Assembly: GCA_002794705.1 (NCBI GenBank)
Contig: PGTK01000003.1
Coordinates: 62,001-126,000, forward strand
Direction: 5' to 3'
DNA length: 64,000 nt
From: Candidatus Thermofonsia Clade 1 bacterium
Lineage (GTDB): Bacteria > Chloroflexota > Anaerolineae > Aggregatilineales > UBA2796
Within the stretch, counting starts at the first letter, position 1, and each line of letters begins with the position of its first letter. Under the pieces are notes generated by a model. It saw nothing but the letters and a program-made list of their open reading frames with translations, made no database searches and was not told the origin of the DNA. Both the position numbers and the translations under genes were made by a program. Positions 54,909 through 63,825 of this stretch are shown here, one piece after another.

Positions 54909-56798
54909 ATGTTCCGACGTCTGACCTTGTTATTGGGGCTGTGCGCCCTACTGATCGCGCCCTTGCACGGTGTAAGCGCGCAGAGCGGCACGATCAGCCT
55001 GACTGACTGCGAAATTCCGATTGGCGCGCAAGGCGCAGCCAAGCAAGCGGCAAAATGTGGCGTCTTGAGCGTGCCAGAGGATTACAACGCGCCCAACGGA
55101 CGCCAAATCGAGATTCACTTTGTCGTGATCCCAGCGCGCAGCAGCGCCTCACGTCGTGAGCCGATCTTCCACTTTGAGGGCGGACCTGGCGCTAGCGCCA
55201 TTGAATTCTACGGCTTGGCATGGTACTCCGCCTATGCTGATCTGAACGAGGTGCATGATATTGTGCTGATCGATCAGCGTGGCACAGGCAAATCCGCCTC
55301 GCTGCAATGCACTGAGATCGCTGAGCGCGCCTTTGAAGACCTCACCTTCGACTTCGACATTCAAACTGAGGTCGCTGAGAGCGTTGAGCGCGCCCGAGCC
55401 TGTCTAACCCGTCTTTCGCAGACCAATGATCCGCAGCACTACATTACGGCGAACCTCGCCCGTGATACCGACGCTGTGCGCGCCGCGCTCGGCTATGAGC
55501 GTATCAATTTATTCGGCTCATCTTACGGCTCATGGTTAGCGCAGTTCTATCTGCGCGACTTTGGCGATCGCGTCAATGCCGCTGTGCTGGAGGGCGTGGT
55601 CGGACCGTGGGACAGACCCTTTTTGTTGGCACCTTTGCACGCGGATGTCGCCTTGCGCCGCCTGTTTGAGGCTTGTGCTGCTGACGCGGACTGCAACCGC
55701 GCCTTCCCTGACCTCGAGCAGAAGCTGGCACAGGCTGTGGAGCGCCTGCAGCGGTCTGTGCGCGTCAGCGGCACCAGTTCGCTCACAGGCAGGAGCTATC
55801 CTGTAGTGATGAACGCGGCGCGCTTCCTAGCTGCTATTCGCAGCATGCTCTATCAAGGCAGCTTGATCGGCTCTGTGCCACAGGCGATTGCTCAGGCGGC
55901 AAACGGCGTCTACACCTTGCCGGCAACTGTCTTGATCGCAAGCGCAGAGCAGCCGCTCAGCTACGGCATGAATCTCAGCGTGGTATGCGCGGAGAGCGTC
56001 CCTTTTTATACCTCTGATCTGTTAGAGGCGATCCCAGAAAGCACCTACTTCAGCGCCCTACCAAAGGATACCTACAGCGATCTATGCGCGGCGTGGCGCA
56101 GCGCTGAGCTCGATGAGGCTGAAATCGCGCCGATCAGCTCACCCGTGCCGACTCTGCTCTTCGTCGGCGATTTTGACCCGATCACGCCCGCTGCTTTCGC
56201 GCTCACAACGCAGGCACGCTACCCGAATAGCGTCTTGGTGCGTTTTCCGTATCAGGCACACACTATCCTGCCTTATAGCTTATGCGCACAGCGCCTTGCC
56301 CGCGCCTTTTACGCTAATCCAAGCCCGCTAGATACCAGCTGCGATGCTCAGGACGTGCCCTTCGCCTTTGCGGAATCACAACGCCTGACCTATGAGACGG
56401 TCACCACGCCGACCTTCGCTGCTCGCATCCCGACGGGCTGGCGCGCCGCTGGAGAGAGCAACGGAATGCGCTTTTTCCACAGCCCAGACGCGCTTCCAGA
56501 GTTTTTGGGCATTGCCACCTATCGTTTGGCGGGCGGCGCGCCGCTGCAGCAAGCCGCTTTTGAGGCGATCAGCGGGCGCTATGAGCGCTTGTTTGAGCAG
56601 GCGCGTCTGGCACAGTTGGGCGTCGTGATCGTGCAATACACTTTCAACACTGATCAGGAGGTCTACATTGGCGCCTTGATCACCTTCGGACTCGGCACGC
56701 AGTCGCGGGCGGTTTGGTATGCTGCGCCTGCCAATCGCTTCACGGCGCGCTTCGGCAGCCTTGCAGTTGAGGTCTTTGGCTCGGTCATACCGCGCTGA
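54909..56798 (+). CDS. Secreted alpha/beta-hydrolase, S33 TAP/tripeptidyl aminopeptidase-like
   Basis: A 629-residue exported hydrolase. The signal peptide ends about SAQSG. The S33 pattern is clear: FEGGPGASAI (oxyanion loop), the nucleophile elbow GSSYGSW, Asp in FVGDFDPITP and His in PYQAHTIL. The TAP-like C-terminal lid with a CAES-type cysteine region (VVCAES, DLCAAW) supports peptidase activity releasing N-terminal peptides. A further ~120 residues after the catalytic His resemble a PsbP/DUF1795-like beta domain, seen in other secreted proteins here. The gene is monocistronic. Confidence 0.88.
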   Translation: MFRRLTLLLGLCALLIAPLHGVSAQSGTISLTDCEIPIGAQGAAKQAAKCGVLSVPEDYNAPNGRQIEIHFVVIPARSSASRREPIFHFEGGPGASAIEFYGLAWYSAYADLNEVHDIVLIDQRGTGKSASLQCTEIAERAFEDLTFDFDIQTEVAESVERARACLTRLSQTNDPQHYITANLARDTDAVRAALGYERINLFGSSYGSWLAQFYLRDFGDRVNAAVLEGVVGPWDRPFLLAPLHADVALRRLFEACAADADCNRAFPDLEQKLAQAVERLQRSVRVSGTSSLTGRSYPVVMNAARFLAAIRSMLYQGSLIGSVPQAIAQAANGVYTLPATVLIASAEQPLSYGMNLSVVCAESVPFYTSDLLEAIPESTYFSALPKDTYSDLCAAWRSAELDEAEIAPISSPVPTLLFVGDFDPITPAAFALTTQARYPNSVLVRFPYQAHTILPYSLCAQRLARAFYANPSPLDTSCDAQDVPFAFAESQRLTYETVTTPTFAARIPTGWRAAGESNGMRFFHSPDALPEFLGIATYRLAGGAPLQQAAFEAISGRYERLFEQARLAQLGVVIVQYTFNTDQEVYIGALITFGLGTQSRAVWYAAPANRFTARFGSLAVEVFGSVIPR

Positions 56799-56827
56799 CA
56801 GACACAGCTAGGCAAGTCTAAGGCAGA

Positions 56828-56861
56828 CTACCTCCTGAGTCGCTGCTGACTCAGGAGGTAG
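56828..56861. terminator. Perfect 14-bp hairpin between convergent genes
   Basis: CTACCTCCTGAGTC (56828-56841) pairs with GACTCAGGAGGTAG (56848-56861) around GCTGCT. It lies 30 bp after the S33 peptidase stop and 26 bp before the converging lipoprotein stop. No strong T tract is seen on either side, so it may act as a bidirectional or rho-blocking hairpin. Confidence 0.6.
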
Positions 56862-56886
56862 CGCATAGCGCGGCTCACTTAGCCGA

Positions 56887-57279
56887 TCAGCGCGCAAATC
56901 CGCAGACCCGCCAGCGCCCGTCTTCCTGCACTGTGCGGAAACGCCGTGCGCCTAAGTCCCATTCGCGAGTCTCGCCGGCGTAGTTAGTGACCATCTGCCC
57001 TTGACAGGCGACAATCGTGTACTGTCCATCAGTGCCATCAGCGCGGCAACTGAGCGTCTTGATCTCAGCGTTCATCGGTGCAAAAGAGGCAGCCTCTGTG
57101 CGCGCCTCTGCCTCACGCGCACGGCACGCCAAAGCGACCAATTTCGCCTCATCGCCTGTGATGCGCGTGCGCAAATAATTCTCAACTGCAGCAGCGGGCG
57201 AATCGCTCTCGCCGTTGCACGCAACCAGTAGACAAGCCAACAGGAACGTCAAAATCAGCCTAGGCATGATAACTCTCAT
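56887..57279 (-). CDS. Small predicted lipoprotein
   Basis: A 130-residue protein with lipobox LLVAC near residue 20. The mature part has a helix (AAAVENYLRTRITGDEAKLVALAC), then strands with Cys pairs (SCRAD, VACQG, WRVCGF) and an RFRTVQEDGRWRVCG end that recalls DUF4878/NTF2-like lipoproteins. ATG 57279 overlaps the upstream stop (TGATG), so it is coupled to gene 57279-58046. Function unknown; an NTF2-like fold is a guess from the final strand motif. Confidence 0.6.
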   Translation of the reverse strand: MRVIMPRLILTFLLACLLVACNGESDSPAAAVENYLRTRITGDEAKLVALACRAREAEARTEAASFAPMNAEIKTLSCRADGTDGQYTIVACQGQMVTNYAGETREWDLGARRFRTVQEDGRWRVCGFAR

Positions 57280-58046
57280 CACTTGCCCATATAAACGGGG
57301 ATCGCCTCAGCGGCGTAGGGAACAGCACTCAAAGCGGCGCGCTCTGAGTCGAGCAGCGTTGCATTCGGACGGCGCCCTAACAGCCGCGTTGCCTGATATG
57401 CCTCACGGAGCGTCTCGAAGTCAGGTGTGCGCAGGTCAAAGGGCAGGCGCACGCGGGCGATCAGGGTCAAAAGGCGTTGTGCGCCTGGGCTTTCCCACGC
57501 TGATTTGAAAAGCTGCGCTGCTTCTTGCTGCACGCTCCCTGCCTGTTTGCCGAAGATGTTGCGCGCAAAGCGCCCGATCAGCTTTTCTGCCTGCTGCGGA
57601 TTAACACCGCGCTCTTGGGCAAGTTTTGCCACCTCAGAGGGCAAAGTCGAGCTGTGTGGCGCGCCCTCAGAGCGAACTGCCTCGCCCACATAGGGCACAA
57701 GGAGCGCTGGATCAACCTTGCCCTCCCGATAAGCCTCTAGCCCGCCCTCTTGCGCCGTGAACCAAGCGTGGATCAGCAACCCATCAGCGCTAAGCGTGCG
57801 CACTAATTCAGGCAGAAGAGCAGGGTCTTGTGCGCCCAGAATGCGTATCCAGCCCGCCTGAGGCGGCAGGACAAAAAGCCGTACGAACTGCTTGAAGCGC
57901 GGCGGCGTGCCGCTCCCGCCGTGAAAAGGATCATAGGGCGCGTAGCCGTGCGCCAGAAGGGTTGCACGGACTTGCTCCGCGACCTCAGAGGCTGATGCGC
58001 CCTGTAAGCATAGCTGATCCCAGCGCTGATCGCTCACAGATATCAC
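57279..58046 (-). CDS. Conserved-looking cytoplasmic protein of unknown function
   Basis: A 255-residue soluble protein with no signal or TM. It has an alpha/beta N-half (HGYAPYDPFHGGSGTPPRFKQFVRLFVLPP) and a helical C-half (ERGVNPQQAEKLIGRFARNIF). A TAQEGGLEAYREGKVDPALL segment may be a surface helix. No catalytic signature is recognised. It is the middle gene of a minus-strand run with the flavin reductase (3 bp upstream) and the small lipoprotein (1-bp overlap), indicating one transcript. Confidence 0.6.
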   Translation of the reverse strand: MISVSDQRWDQLCLQGASASEVAEQVRATLLAHGYAPYDPFHGGSGTPPRFKQFVRLFVLPPQAGWIRILGAQDPALLPELVRTLSADGLLIHAWFTAQEGGLEAYREGKVDPALLVPYVGEAVRSEGAPHSSTLPSEVAKLAQERGVNPQQAEKLIGRFARNIFGKQAGSVQQEAAQLFKSAWESPGAQRLLTLIARVRLPFDLRTPDFETLREAYQATRLLGRRPNATLLDSERAALSAVPYAAEAIPVYMGK

Positions 58047-58049
58047 TCA

Positions 58050-58697
58050 CTAGTCAAAATCGGGCGCTGTGGCGCGGCGGAACGCCTCTGCCAGCGCCTG
58101 ACCGTCACTGATGGCACCGAGTTTGCCGTAATCCTTGCGGGCAAGGCGCGAGATCGGGTCAAGGGCGAGGCTATCAATCCACAGCGAGTCAGTGGGCAGA
58201 TCGGCACGCACATGGAAGCGCAGCACCTGCCCGATCACAAGCGTACTGTTCCCGATCGGCATCGGATGAAGCTCCAAGACCTTGCACTCCATTGCAGCAG
58301 GCGCCTCAGCGACGCGAGCAGGGCGCACCAGATCGGCGGGTATGGGCGTCAAGCGTGCCTCAATGAATTCATTCACTTCAGGCGCGTATTCCGTGCCAGT
58401 GATCTCGACTTGGGCAATCAGCGGCGTGTTGGCAATGTGCAGCACGAACTCCGGCACCTCGCGCAGGTTGCTGAGCGTGTCTTTAGTCCGACCATCACGA
58501 TGCACGCCGACTGAGAACATGACTAAAGGCGGATTGGTGCTGCCGGCGTTGAAGTAGCTAAATGCGGCAAGGTTCGGGATGCCGCTCGCGCTCAAAGTCG
58601 AGACCCACGCCACAGGGCGCGGCACGATCAGGCTTTGGAAGAGCAGCGTCAATTGGCGCGGCTCCAGGGCATTGGGATCAAAGCTACGGAAGTCCAT
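58050..58697 (-). CDS. Flavin reductase-like FMN-binding protein
   Basis: A 215-residue split-barrel flavoprotein of the flavin reductase/DIM6 family. The opening FQSLIVPRPVAWVSTLSASG, then NLAAFSYFNAGSTNPPLVMFSVG and KDTLSNLREVPEFVLHIAN, contain the FMN phosphate and isoalloxazine contact segments. Such proteins reduce flavins with NAD(P)H or reduce small substrates. ATG 58697 is 14 bp after the upstream membrane protein. The partner oxygenase, if any, is not nearby. Confidence 0.9.
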   Translation of the reverse strand: MDFRSFDPNALEPRQLTLLFQSLIVPRPVAWVSTLSASGIPNLAAFSYFNAGSTNPPLVMFSVGVHRDGRTKDTLSNLREVPEFVLHIANTPLIAQVEITGTEYAPEVNEFIEARLTPIPADLVRPARVAEAPAAMECKVLELHPMPIGNSTLVIGQVLRFHVRADLPTDSLWIDSLALDPISRLARKDYGKLGAISDGQALAEAFRRATAPDFD

Positions 58698-58711
58698 GCA
58701 GGCTCCAGAGT

Positions 58712-59164
58712 CTACAAATTGAAGTCTTCAAGAGTCGGTTCGCTGCTATCAGCGCGGCGGCTGGCGCGCTCTTGGCGAGCGGCGGCAAGTTCCTGTGCGC
58801 GCAAGAGGTAAGCAGCAGTGAAGCGCGCTTGCCGACGGGCTAGGTCAATGTGAGCGCCTCTACCGCGCCGTACCTCACGGTTCAAGCGCAGCGCCTCTTC
58901 ATTGGGCAACCCAAAAGCGACCAAGAAAACTGCCAGCAGACGGAATAGCCACCACGCCACTGAAAAGACGATCAAGTACAACGTGCTGACGTAGAACAAC
59001 ACGCTCAGCACTTCCTCAGGGCTTAGGCGGCGCAGCGAGTCGCCACGCACGAACTCCAGCAGCACATTCAGATACGTCTCAATTGGCGGAGTGGTCGTTG
59101 TGTTGACAGCAAGCGCAAACACAACGCTCAGCGCTGCCACAAGCGCGGCAAAAGCAGCAGACAC
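58712..59164 (-). CDS. Small membrane protein of unknown function
   Basis: About 150 residues from GTG 59164, which follows GGAAGGA; a TTG at 59215 would give 167. Two hydrophobic segments lie near residues 2-22 and 53-80 (LSVLFYVSTLYLIVFSVAWWLF). A charged cytoplasmic tail follows with a helical AHIDLARRQARFTAAYLLRAQEL and an acidic end. It heads the minus-strand run to 56887. No family recognised. The 260 bp upstream to the M50 gene hold promoters but no other gene. Confidence 0.55.
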   Translation of the reverse strand: MSAAFAALVAALSVVFALAVNTTTTPPIETYLNVLLEFVRGDSLRRLSPEEVLSVLFYVSTLYLIVFSVAWWLFRLLAVFLVAFGLPNEEALRLNREVRRGRGAHIDLARRQARFTAAYLLRAQELAAARQERASRRADSSEPTLEDFNL

Positions 59165-59354
59165 AGCCCTCGAATCCTTCCGCTCAGCGATACACGCCGT
59201 TGAATTGAATACCAAATTGCGCTGTTCGTCAAGTAGATCGTCCTATGCGGCAATAGGATTAAAGAATTGAGAAAGTGGCAAGGCTAAGTCGCAGCGTTGT
59301 GTGCTGCATGACCCAGCGTAGGCACTCAGGCGCAATTCCTTTTCAAGTTCGTGT

Positions 59355-59360
59355 TATAAT
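59355..59360 (+). promoter_or_regulatory. -10 element of the M50-HD-TyrA-HAD-GNAT gene run
   Basis: TATAAT at 59355-59360, 64 bp before GTG 59425, preceded by GTGT; the -35 is not well defined. The 260-bp gap otherwise contains no gene or repeat. Confidence 0.45.
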
Positions 59361-59424
59361 TAGTCCCATCAACTGGCAATGCGCGCTATGGCTGAGACAG
59401 CGCGCTGAGGGAGCGTAAAAGCGC

Positions 59425-60108
59425 GTGTTTGGCACAGACTTTTTCATCATCGCGCAAATCGGCACAGGCTTGAGCCTGACCATTGGTCGCCTGCTTGCCG
59501 CTGCACTTGTCCTGCTCATCGCCATGACCGTGCATGAGTTTGCGCACAATTATGTAGGCTACCGCATGGGCGATCCCACGCCCCGCGACTTAGGGCGGCT
59601 GACCCTTAACCCGTTCGTGCATATTAACTGGCTCGGCTGGGCGATGTGGGTCTTGATTGGCTTTGGCATTCTTGGCTCGGCGCCGATCAGCGAGTGGCGC
59701 ATGCGCGATAGGCGCTGGGGCTACTTCTGGGCAGTGGCTGCCGGTCCGCTTTCGAATTTGGCGCTGGCGGCTTTTGCGGCGCTGCTCTTTCGTCTGGGCA
59801 TTTGGCGCTTCGAGTCATTCAGCCGCACTGACTTTTTCTTCAACCTCAACCAGTTCATGACGCTCTTCTTCAACCTGAACGTGCTGCTATTTCTGTTCAA
59901 CTTGCTGCCATTCTTCCCCTTTGACGGCTGGCATATGCTGCGCAAACTCTTGCCGCCCCGCGAGGCAAGCGTGCTAGAGCGCTACCAGCAGGAAAGCATG
60001 TTCTTGTTCTTCGCGTTGTTGATCCTGTCATTCATCGGCTTCAATATCTTTGGCGCCGTCTTGAATCCTCCGTATACGTTCATTGCACGCTTGTTGCTGG
60101 GCTTTTAG
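59425..60108 (+). CDS. Site-2-protease-family (M50) membrane metalloprotease
   Basis: A 227-residue integral membrane zinc protease. His37-Glu38-x-x-His41 (HEFAH) lies in the first TM, and the third ligand Asp167 is in the FPFDGWHML motif of a later TM, as in the short, PDZ-less S2P type. LGRLTLNPFVHINWLG between them is typical. About five TMs. It starts at GTG 59425 (GGGAG upstream), and the next gene begins directly at its stop. Cleaves membrane substrates such as anti-sigma factors in relatives; the target here is unknown. Confidence 0.9.
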   Translation: MFGTDFFIIAQIGTGLSLTIGRLLAAALVLLIAMTVHEFAHNYVGYRMGDPTPRDLGRLTLNPFVHINWLGWAMWVLIGFGILGSAPISEWRMRDRRWGYFWAVAAGPLSNLALAAFAALLFRLGIWRFESFSRTDFFFNLNQFMTLFFNLNVLLFLFNLLPFFPFDGWHMLRKLLPPREASVLERYQQESMFLFFALLILSFIGFNIFGAVLNPPYTFIARLLLGF

Positions 60109-60633
60109 GTGCAAATGACAGCGATTTCGCGTTTGCGGCAAGGCGCACAGGCGCTTTTCACATGGCTGCAGCCTGTGAATAACGATCTCGCGGCACAAGT
60201 TTTGCCGCCGAACTTGCTGCCGCTCTTTTTGAGGATGCGCCGCGCCGAACGGCAGCATAGCTTGAGGGTGCTGCGCACTTTGCAACGGCGCGGCTGTATG
60301 CATCCCGCAGTGTGGCAGGCAGCTTTGCTGCATGACTGCGGCAAAGCGCGCTATCCGTTTCCGCTCTGGCAGCGCGTTTTGGTGGTGATTGTGGGCGGCA
60401 TTTGGCGCGAGCGCGCCAAACGCTGGGGGAGCGGCGCGCCCCGCGGCTGGCGCCGACCCTTCGTCATTCGGCAGCAGCATCCGCAGTGGAGCGCAGAGGC
60501 TGTAGAGGCGCTAGGCGGCGATCCATTGGTTGTTCAGCTGATCGCCAAGCACGCCGAAAAGCTCTCAGGCGCGCCGCGAGATGATTTCGAGCGGCTCTTG
60601 CAGGCATTGCAAGATGCCGATAACGCAAATTGA
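60109..60633 (+). CDS. HD-domain phosphohydrolase
   Basis: A 174-residue HD-superfamily protein with H-D at 75-76 in HDCGKARYP, an upstream His (ERQH, residue 50) and a later Asp in LLQALQDADNAN as metal ligands. A hydrophobic insert (VLVVIVGGIW) suggests membrane contact. The start is GTG 60109 or ATG 60115, immediately after the M50 stop. HD proteins hydrolyse nucleotides or cyclic nucleotides. The substrate is undefined. Confidence 0.82.
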   Translation: MQMTAISRLRQGAQALFTWLQPVNNDLAAQVLPPNLLPLFLRMRRAERQHSLRVLRTLQRRGCMHPAVWQAALLHDCGKARYPFPLWQRVLVVIVGGIWRERAKRWGSGAPRGWRRPFVIRQQHPQWSAEAVEALGGDPLVVQLIAKHAEKLSGAPRDDFERLLQALQDADNAN

Positions 60634-60647
60634 GGATTTACAGGCAT

Positions 60648-61694
60648 ATGGCAAATGTAAACGTGACGATCTTGGGTCTGAATCGGCTTGGCACGTCGTT
60701 TGGCTTGGCGATTCGGGCGCTGAATGGCAAGCCCGATCACAAGCACACTTTTGCAGTCACGGGCTGCGATAGGCGCGCTGAAAACGTCCGTAAGGCGGCG
60801 GCAATGGGCGCGCTTGACGCCCAGCAACTCGACTTTATCGCTGCTGTGCGCGAGGCAGACATCGTATTCCTCTGTGTGCCGTATAGCGAGACCGAAGAAA
60901 TGCTGAAGTTGGTGGGCGGCGCGCTGAAAGCAGGCGCGGTTGTGCTGGATAGCGCGCCGCTCAAAGTGCCGTCCCTCGCTTGGGCAGATCGCTACTTGCT
61001 GCGCGACTCCGACGGCGATCAGCAGGCGTACTTGGTCGGAATCACGCCGATCTTGAATCCGAGCTATCTCGGCTTGCCCGAAGACTCGCCTGAGAGCGGG
61101 CGCGCTGACCTATTTCAAGACGGCGTGATGATCATCTCACCTGCGCCTAGCTGTCCCCCTGATGCTGTGCAGCTGGTCAGCGATTTGAGCGACCTGCTGG
61201 GCGTGAAAGTGCATTTCACGGATCCTGCTGAGCATGATAGCATTGCTGCAGGCATGGAAGGCTTGCCGCTCCTGCTGCAAATGGCGCTCTTCAGGGCGCT
61301 GCACAACTCGCCCTCATGGAGCGACGCGCAGTGGTTTGGCAACCCGTCGTTTGTGCTGGCAACTTATCGCCTGATCGAGAGCGATCCTGAGGCACTAGGC
61401 GCCTTGCTCTACCGCAATCGGCAAAATCTGACCCATCGCCTAGATGCGCTCATGGCGCAACTGGCACACCTGCGCGATATGCTGCAAATCGAGGATGATC
61501 TGCTCATCGGCGAGGCGTTCCAAGCCGCCATGAACGATTACGCCAAGTGGCACGTGGCGCGTCTGCGCAACAAGTACAGCACTGAGCCTGATCTGAGCGA
61601 GGCAACCGCCCAAGCGCGCAGCTCACTCTCACTTTTTGGCGCATTTATGCCGAATTTCCGCCCCCGCGACAAAGAAAAGAAGAGCCGTAAATGA
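60648..61694 (+). CDS. TyrA-like (prephenate dehydrogenase family) NAD(P) oxidoreductase, catalytic His missing
   Basis: A 348-residue protein from ATG 60648. An N-terminal Rossmann domain has ILGLNRLGTSFGLAI and ADIVFLCVPYSETEEML. The C-terminal helical dimerisation domain follows from about 175. In TyrA enzymes the segment GGHPMAGSE supplies a catalytic His; the aligned segment here is VGITPILNPSYLG, so the His is replaced. ARADLF is retained as GRADLFQDG. It may act on a different 2-hydroxy acid. It sits between the HD gene and the HAD fusion with short gaps, so it is co-transcribed. Confidence 0.7.
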   Translation: MANVNVTILGLNRLGTSFGLAIRALNGKPDHKHTFAVTGCDRRAENVRKAAAMGALDAQQLDFIAAVREADIVFLCVPYSETEEMLKLVGGALKAGAVVLDSAPLKVPSLAWADRYLLRDSDGDQQAYLVGITPILNPSYLGLPEDSPESGRADLFQDGVMIISPAPSCPPDAVQLVSDLSDLLGVKVHFTDPAEHDSIAAGMEGLPLLLQMALFRALHNSPSWSDAQWFGNPSFVLATYRLIESDPEALGALLYRNRQNLTHRLDALMAQLAHLRDMLQIEDDLLIGEAFQAAMNDYAKWHVARLRNKYSTEPDLSEATAQARSSLSLFGAFMPNFRPRDKEKKSRK

Positions 61695-62938
61695 TCCGTG
61701 CTGTCATTTTCGATTTCGGCGGCGTGCTGATGCGCACTCAAGACGACTCTGGCAGGCGCGCTTGGGAAAATCGCCTGAACCTTGCGCACGGTCAGTTGGA
61801 GCGCCTTGTACACGGCAGCAGCCTGTGGATTGAAGCACAGCGCGGCACACTAGCACCAGAGGCGTACTGGCAAGCGCTCGGTGAGCAACTTGGAATTAAC
61901 GGCGACGATCTGGATCAGCTGCGCCACGATTATTTCAAAGGCGATGTGCTGGATGAGTCGCTTGTGGCGCTGATTGATCGGCTGCGCGAGCGCGGCTTGC
62001 GACTCGGCTTGCTCAGCAACGACTCGCACGCCCTCGCCGAAAAGCTAGAGCGCCTCGATCTCCACCGCCACTTTGACGCTGTTGCTATCTCAGCCCAGAT
62101 CGGCGCACTCAAGCCTGAGCCAGAGGCATTCCGCGCCATTGCAGAGGCGCTTGAGGTCAGCTTGCCTGAGTGCGTCTTCATTGACGACAACACAGCCAAT
62201 GTGGACGGCGCTAAAAGCGTCGGGATGCACGCCCTTCGCTACACCGCCGATCTTGACCTTGAAGCAGCGCTTGAGCCGCTGCTGAACGATCCACGCGCCA
62301 CCACAAAGGTCTTGATCTTTGACTTCGGCAATGTGCTAGATATCCCTGATGACTGGGAAGCATGGCGCGCCCAGTGCGAGGCAATTGCCGCGCCCTTCGG
62401 GATCAGCGGCGAGGCGCTCTGGTATCCGCTCCATCACACAGAGGCATGGCAACAGGTCAAGGTGGGCGCGATCAGCTATGAGGCGTACCTTGAGCAGGTC
62501 CTTGCGCCGCTCAATCTGCCCGATCACGCGGCGCGTCTCGCGCTTGTCAAGCGCCTGTTCGCAGGGCGCGACCGCGTTCATCCTGAGATGATGGCGCTTT
62601 TGCAGGCGCTCAAGCCACACTATCGCCTTGCCTTGCTCAGCAACGCCTACCAGACCGATGTCCCTGCTTGGATGGCACAATTCGGCTTATCCGATATGTT
62701 TGAAGTGGCGATCAGCTCAGCGGTCGTGCGCCTTGCCAAGCCCGATCCTGCGATCTATCATCTGATCTTAGATAGGTTAGGTGTGCTTCCCGCCGAGGCG
62801 ATCTTCATTGACGATCTCACGCGCAATACGTATGTCGCTGAGTCCATTGGCTTGCCGTGCATCGTATTCAAGTCGCCTGAGCAGCTGCGCAAAGCGCTTG
62901 AATGGCGCGGCATTCTGCCTGTCAGGAGCAGAGTATGA
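61691..62938 (+). CDS. Tandem HAD-HAD hydrolase fusion
   Basis: A 415-residue protein with two full HAD subfamily IA domains. Domain 1 (about 1-200) has FDFGGVLM, LSNDS, KPEPEAF and FIDDN. Domain 2 (about 205-410) has FDFGNVLD, LSNAY, KPDPAIY and FIDDL. In both the residue two after the nucleophile Asp is Gly, as in the DFGGV subgroup, so phosphatase activity needs test. The similar layout suggests duplication of one HAD gene. Its ATG overlaps the TyrA-like stop by 4 bp, and its stop overlaps the next gene by 4 bp. Confidence 0.85.
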   Translation: MIRAVIFDFGGVLMRTQDDSGRRAWENRLNLAHGQLERLVHGSSLWIEAQRGTLAPEAYWQALGEQLGINGDDLDQLRHDYFKGDVLDESLVALIDRLRERGLRLGLLSNDSHALAEKLERLDLHRHFDAVAISAQIGALKPEPEAFRAIAEALEVSLPECVFIDDNTANVDGAKSVGMHALRYTADLDLEAALEPLLNDPRATTKVLIFDFGNVLDIPDDWEAWRAQCEAIAAPFGISGEALWYPLHHTEAWQQVKVGAISYEAYLEQVLAPLNLPDHAARLALVKRLFAGRDRVHPEMMALLQALKPHYRLALLSNAYQTDVPAWMAQFGLSDMFEVAISSAVVRLAKPDPAIYHLILDRLGVLPAEAIFIDDLTRNTYVAESIGLPCIVFKSPEQLRKALEWRGILPVRSRV

Positions 62939-63825
62939 TCATCCGTGCCTATCAGCCCGCCGATTGTGGAGCAGCGCTGAGCGTCATCAAGGCAGCTGCA
63001 GAGGCGGATCGCACGCGGCAGCTCCCAGCAGAGGCGCTATCCCTCAGCTTACGCGAGAATGCCGTGATTGCCTTCACAGGCGAAGGCGCGGCGGCTGCCT
63101 TCGCTTGGTGGCATCCCCAGCACGATCAGAGCTACCTCTTCGAAGGCTGGGTGCATCCTGCCTTTCGGCGACGCGGCTATGGCGGCGGTTTGCTCACAGC
63201 GGCGGAGGTCTTTGTGCGCCAACACGGCGGCGGATTGCTGCGTGCGCGCACTTATGAGGATATCACAGGCGCCAAAGCGCTCTTTGAGCGCAAAGGCTAC
63301 ATCGTAGAGCGGCGTTTCTACACCATGCGCACAGCGCTCACGCCCGAACGGGTGCTAGAGGCGGAACTGCCCAAAGGAATTACCGTCCGCACCTTTGAGC
63401 GCAGCGACCTCGAAATGCTGGTGGCAGCTGATAACGAAATTTTCGCCGAACATTGGGGAGCAGTCCCGCGTGACCCCGAAACATGGGAGCGCTACATGAT
63501 TTTGAGTCGTCCGCACAACCCAAATCTCTGGATCATTGCGCTGCAGGGCGATGAAATCGTGGGAGAGTGCTTGTGCGGCGCTCGTGAGCATGGCGATACG
63601 CAAAATGGACACATCTCGATTGTGGGCGTGCGGCGCTCATGGCGCGGCTACGGGCTTGGGCGCGCTCTCCTGACCTACGGGCTGCGTGCCTTACGCGATC
63701 ACGGCTTCACAACGGCGAGTCTGCACGTCGACTCCGAAAATCACACGGCGATCAACCTCTATCGCAGCCTAGAAATGGACGTAGTACGCACGCGCCTGCA
63801 CTACGTCAAGAAAATCAAAGCCTAG
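62935..63825 (+). CDS. Double GNAT acetyltransferase
   Basis: A 296-residue protein with two N-acetyltransferase domains. The first (about 1-140) has the acetyl-CoA loop RRRGYGGGLLTAAEVF. The second (about 145-296) has RRSWRGYGLGRALLTYGLRAL and the C-terminal VDSENHTAINLYRSLEMDVVRT. The start is ATG 62935, in the ATGA overlap with the HAD fusion; an upstream in-frame ATG at 62902 is inside that gene. Both domains keep a Q/RxxGxG/A-type pyrophosphate loop. The substrate is unknown; mycothiol synthase also has this double layout, but no support for that is seen. Confidence 0.85.
   Translation: MIIRAYQPADCGAALSVIKAAAEADRTRQLPAEALSLSLRENAVIAFTGEGAAAAFAWWHPQHDQSYLFEGWVHPAFRRRGYGGGLLTAAEVFVRQHGGGLLRARTYEDITGAKALFERKGYIVERRFYTMRTALTPERVLEAELPKGITVRTFERSDLEMLVAADNEIFAEHWGAVPRDPETWERYMILSRPHNPNLWIIALQGDEIVGECLCGAREHGDTQNGHISIVGVRRSWRGYGLGRALLTYGLRALRDHGFTTASLHVDSENHTAINLYRSLEMDVVRTRLHYVKKIKA

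Noticed and set aside
59165..59424. Possible tRNA or small RNA gene in the gap before the M50 protease
   Set aside because: No cloverleaf, TpsiC-loop GTTCRA box or terminator-bound transcript could be seen; only a -10 element is supported.
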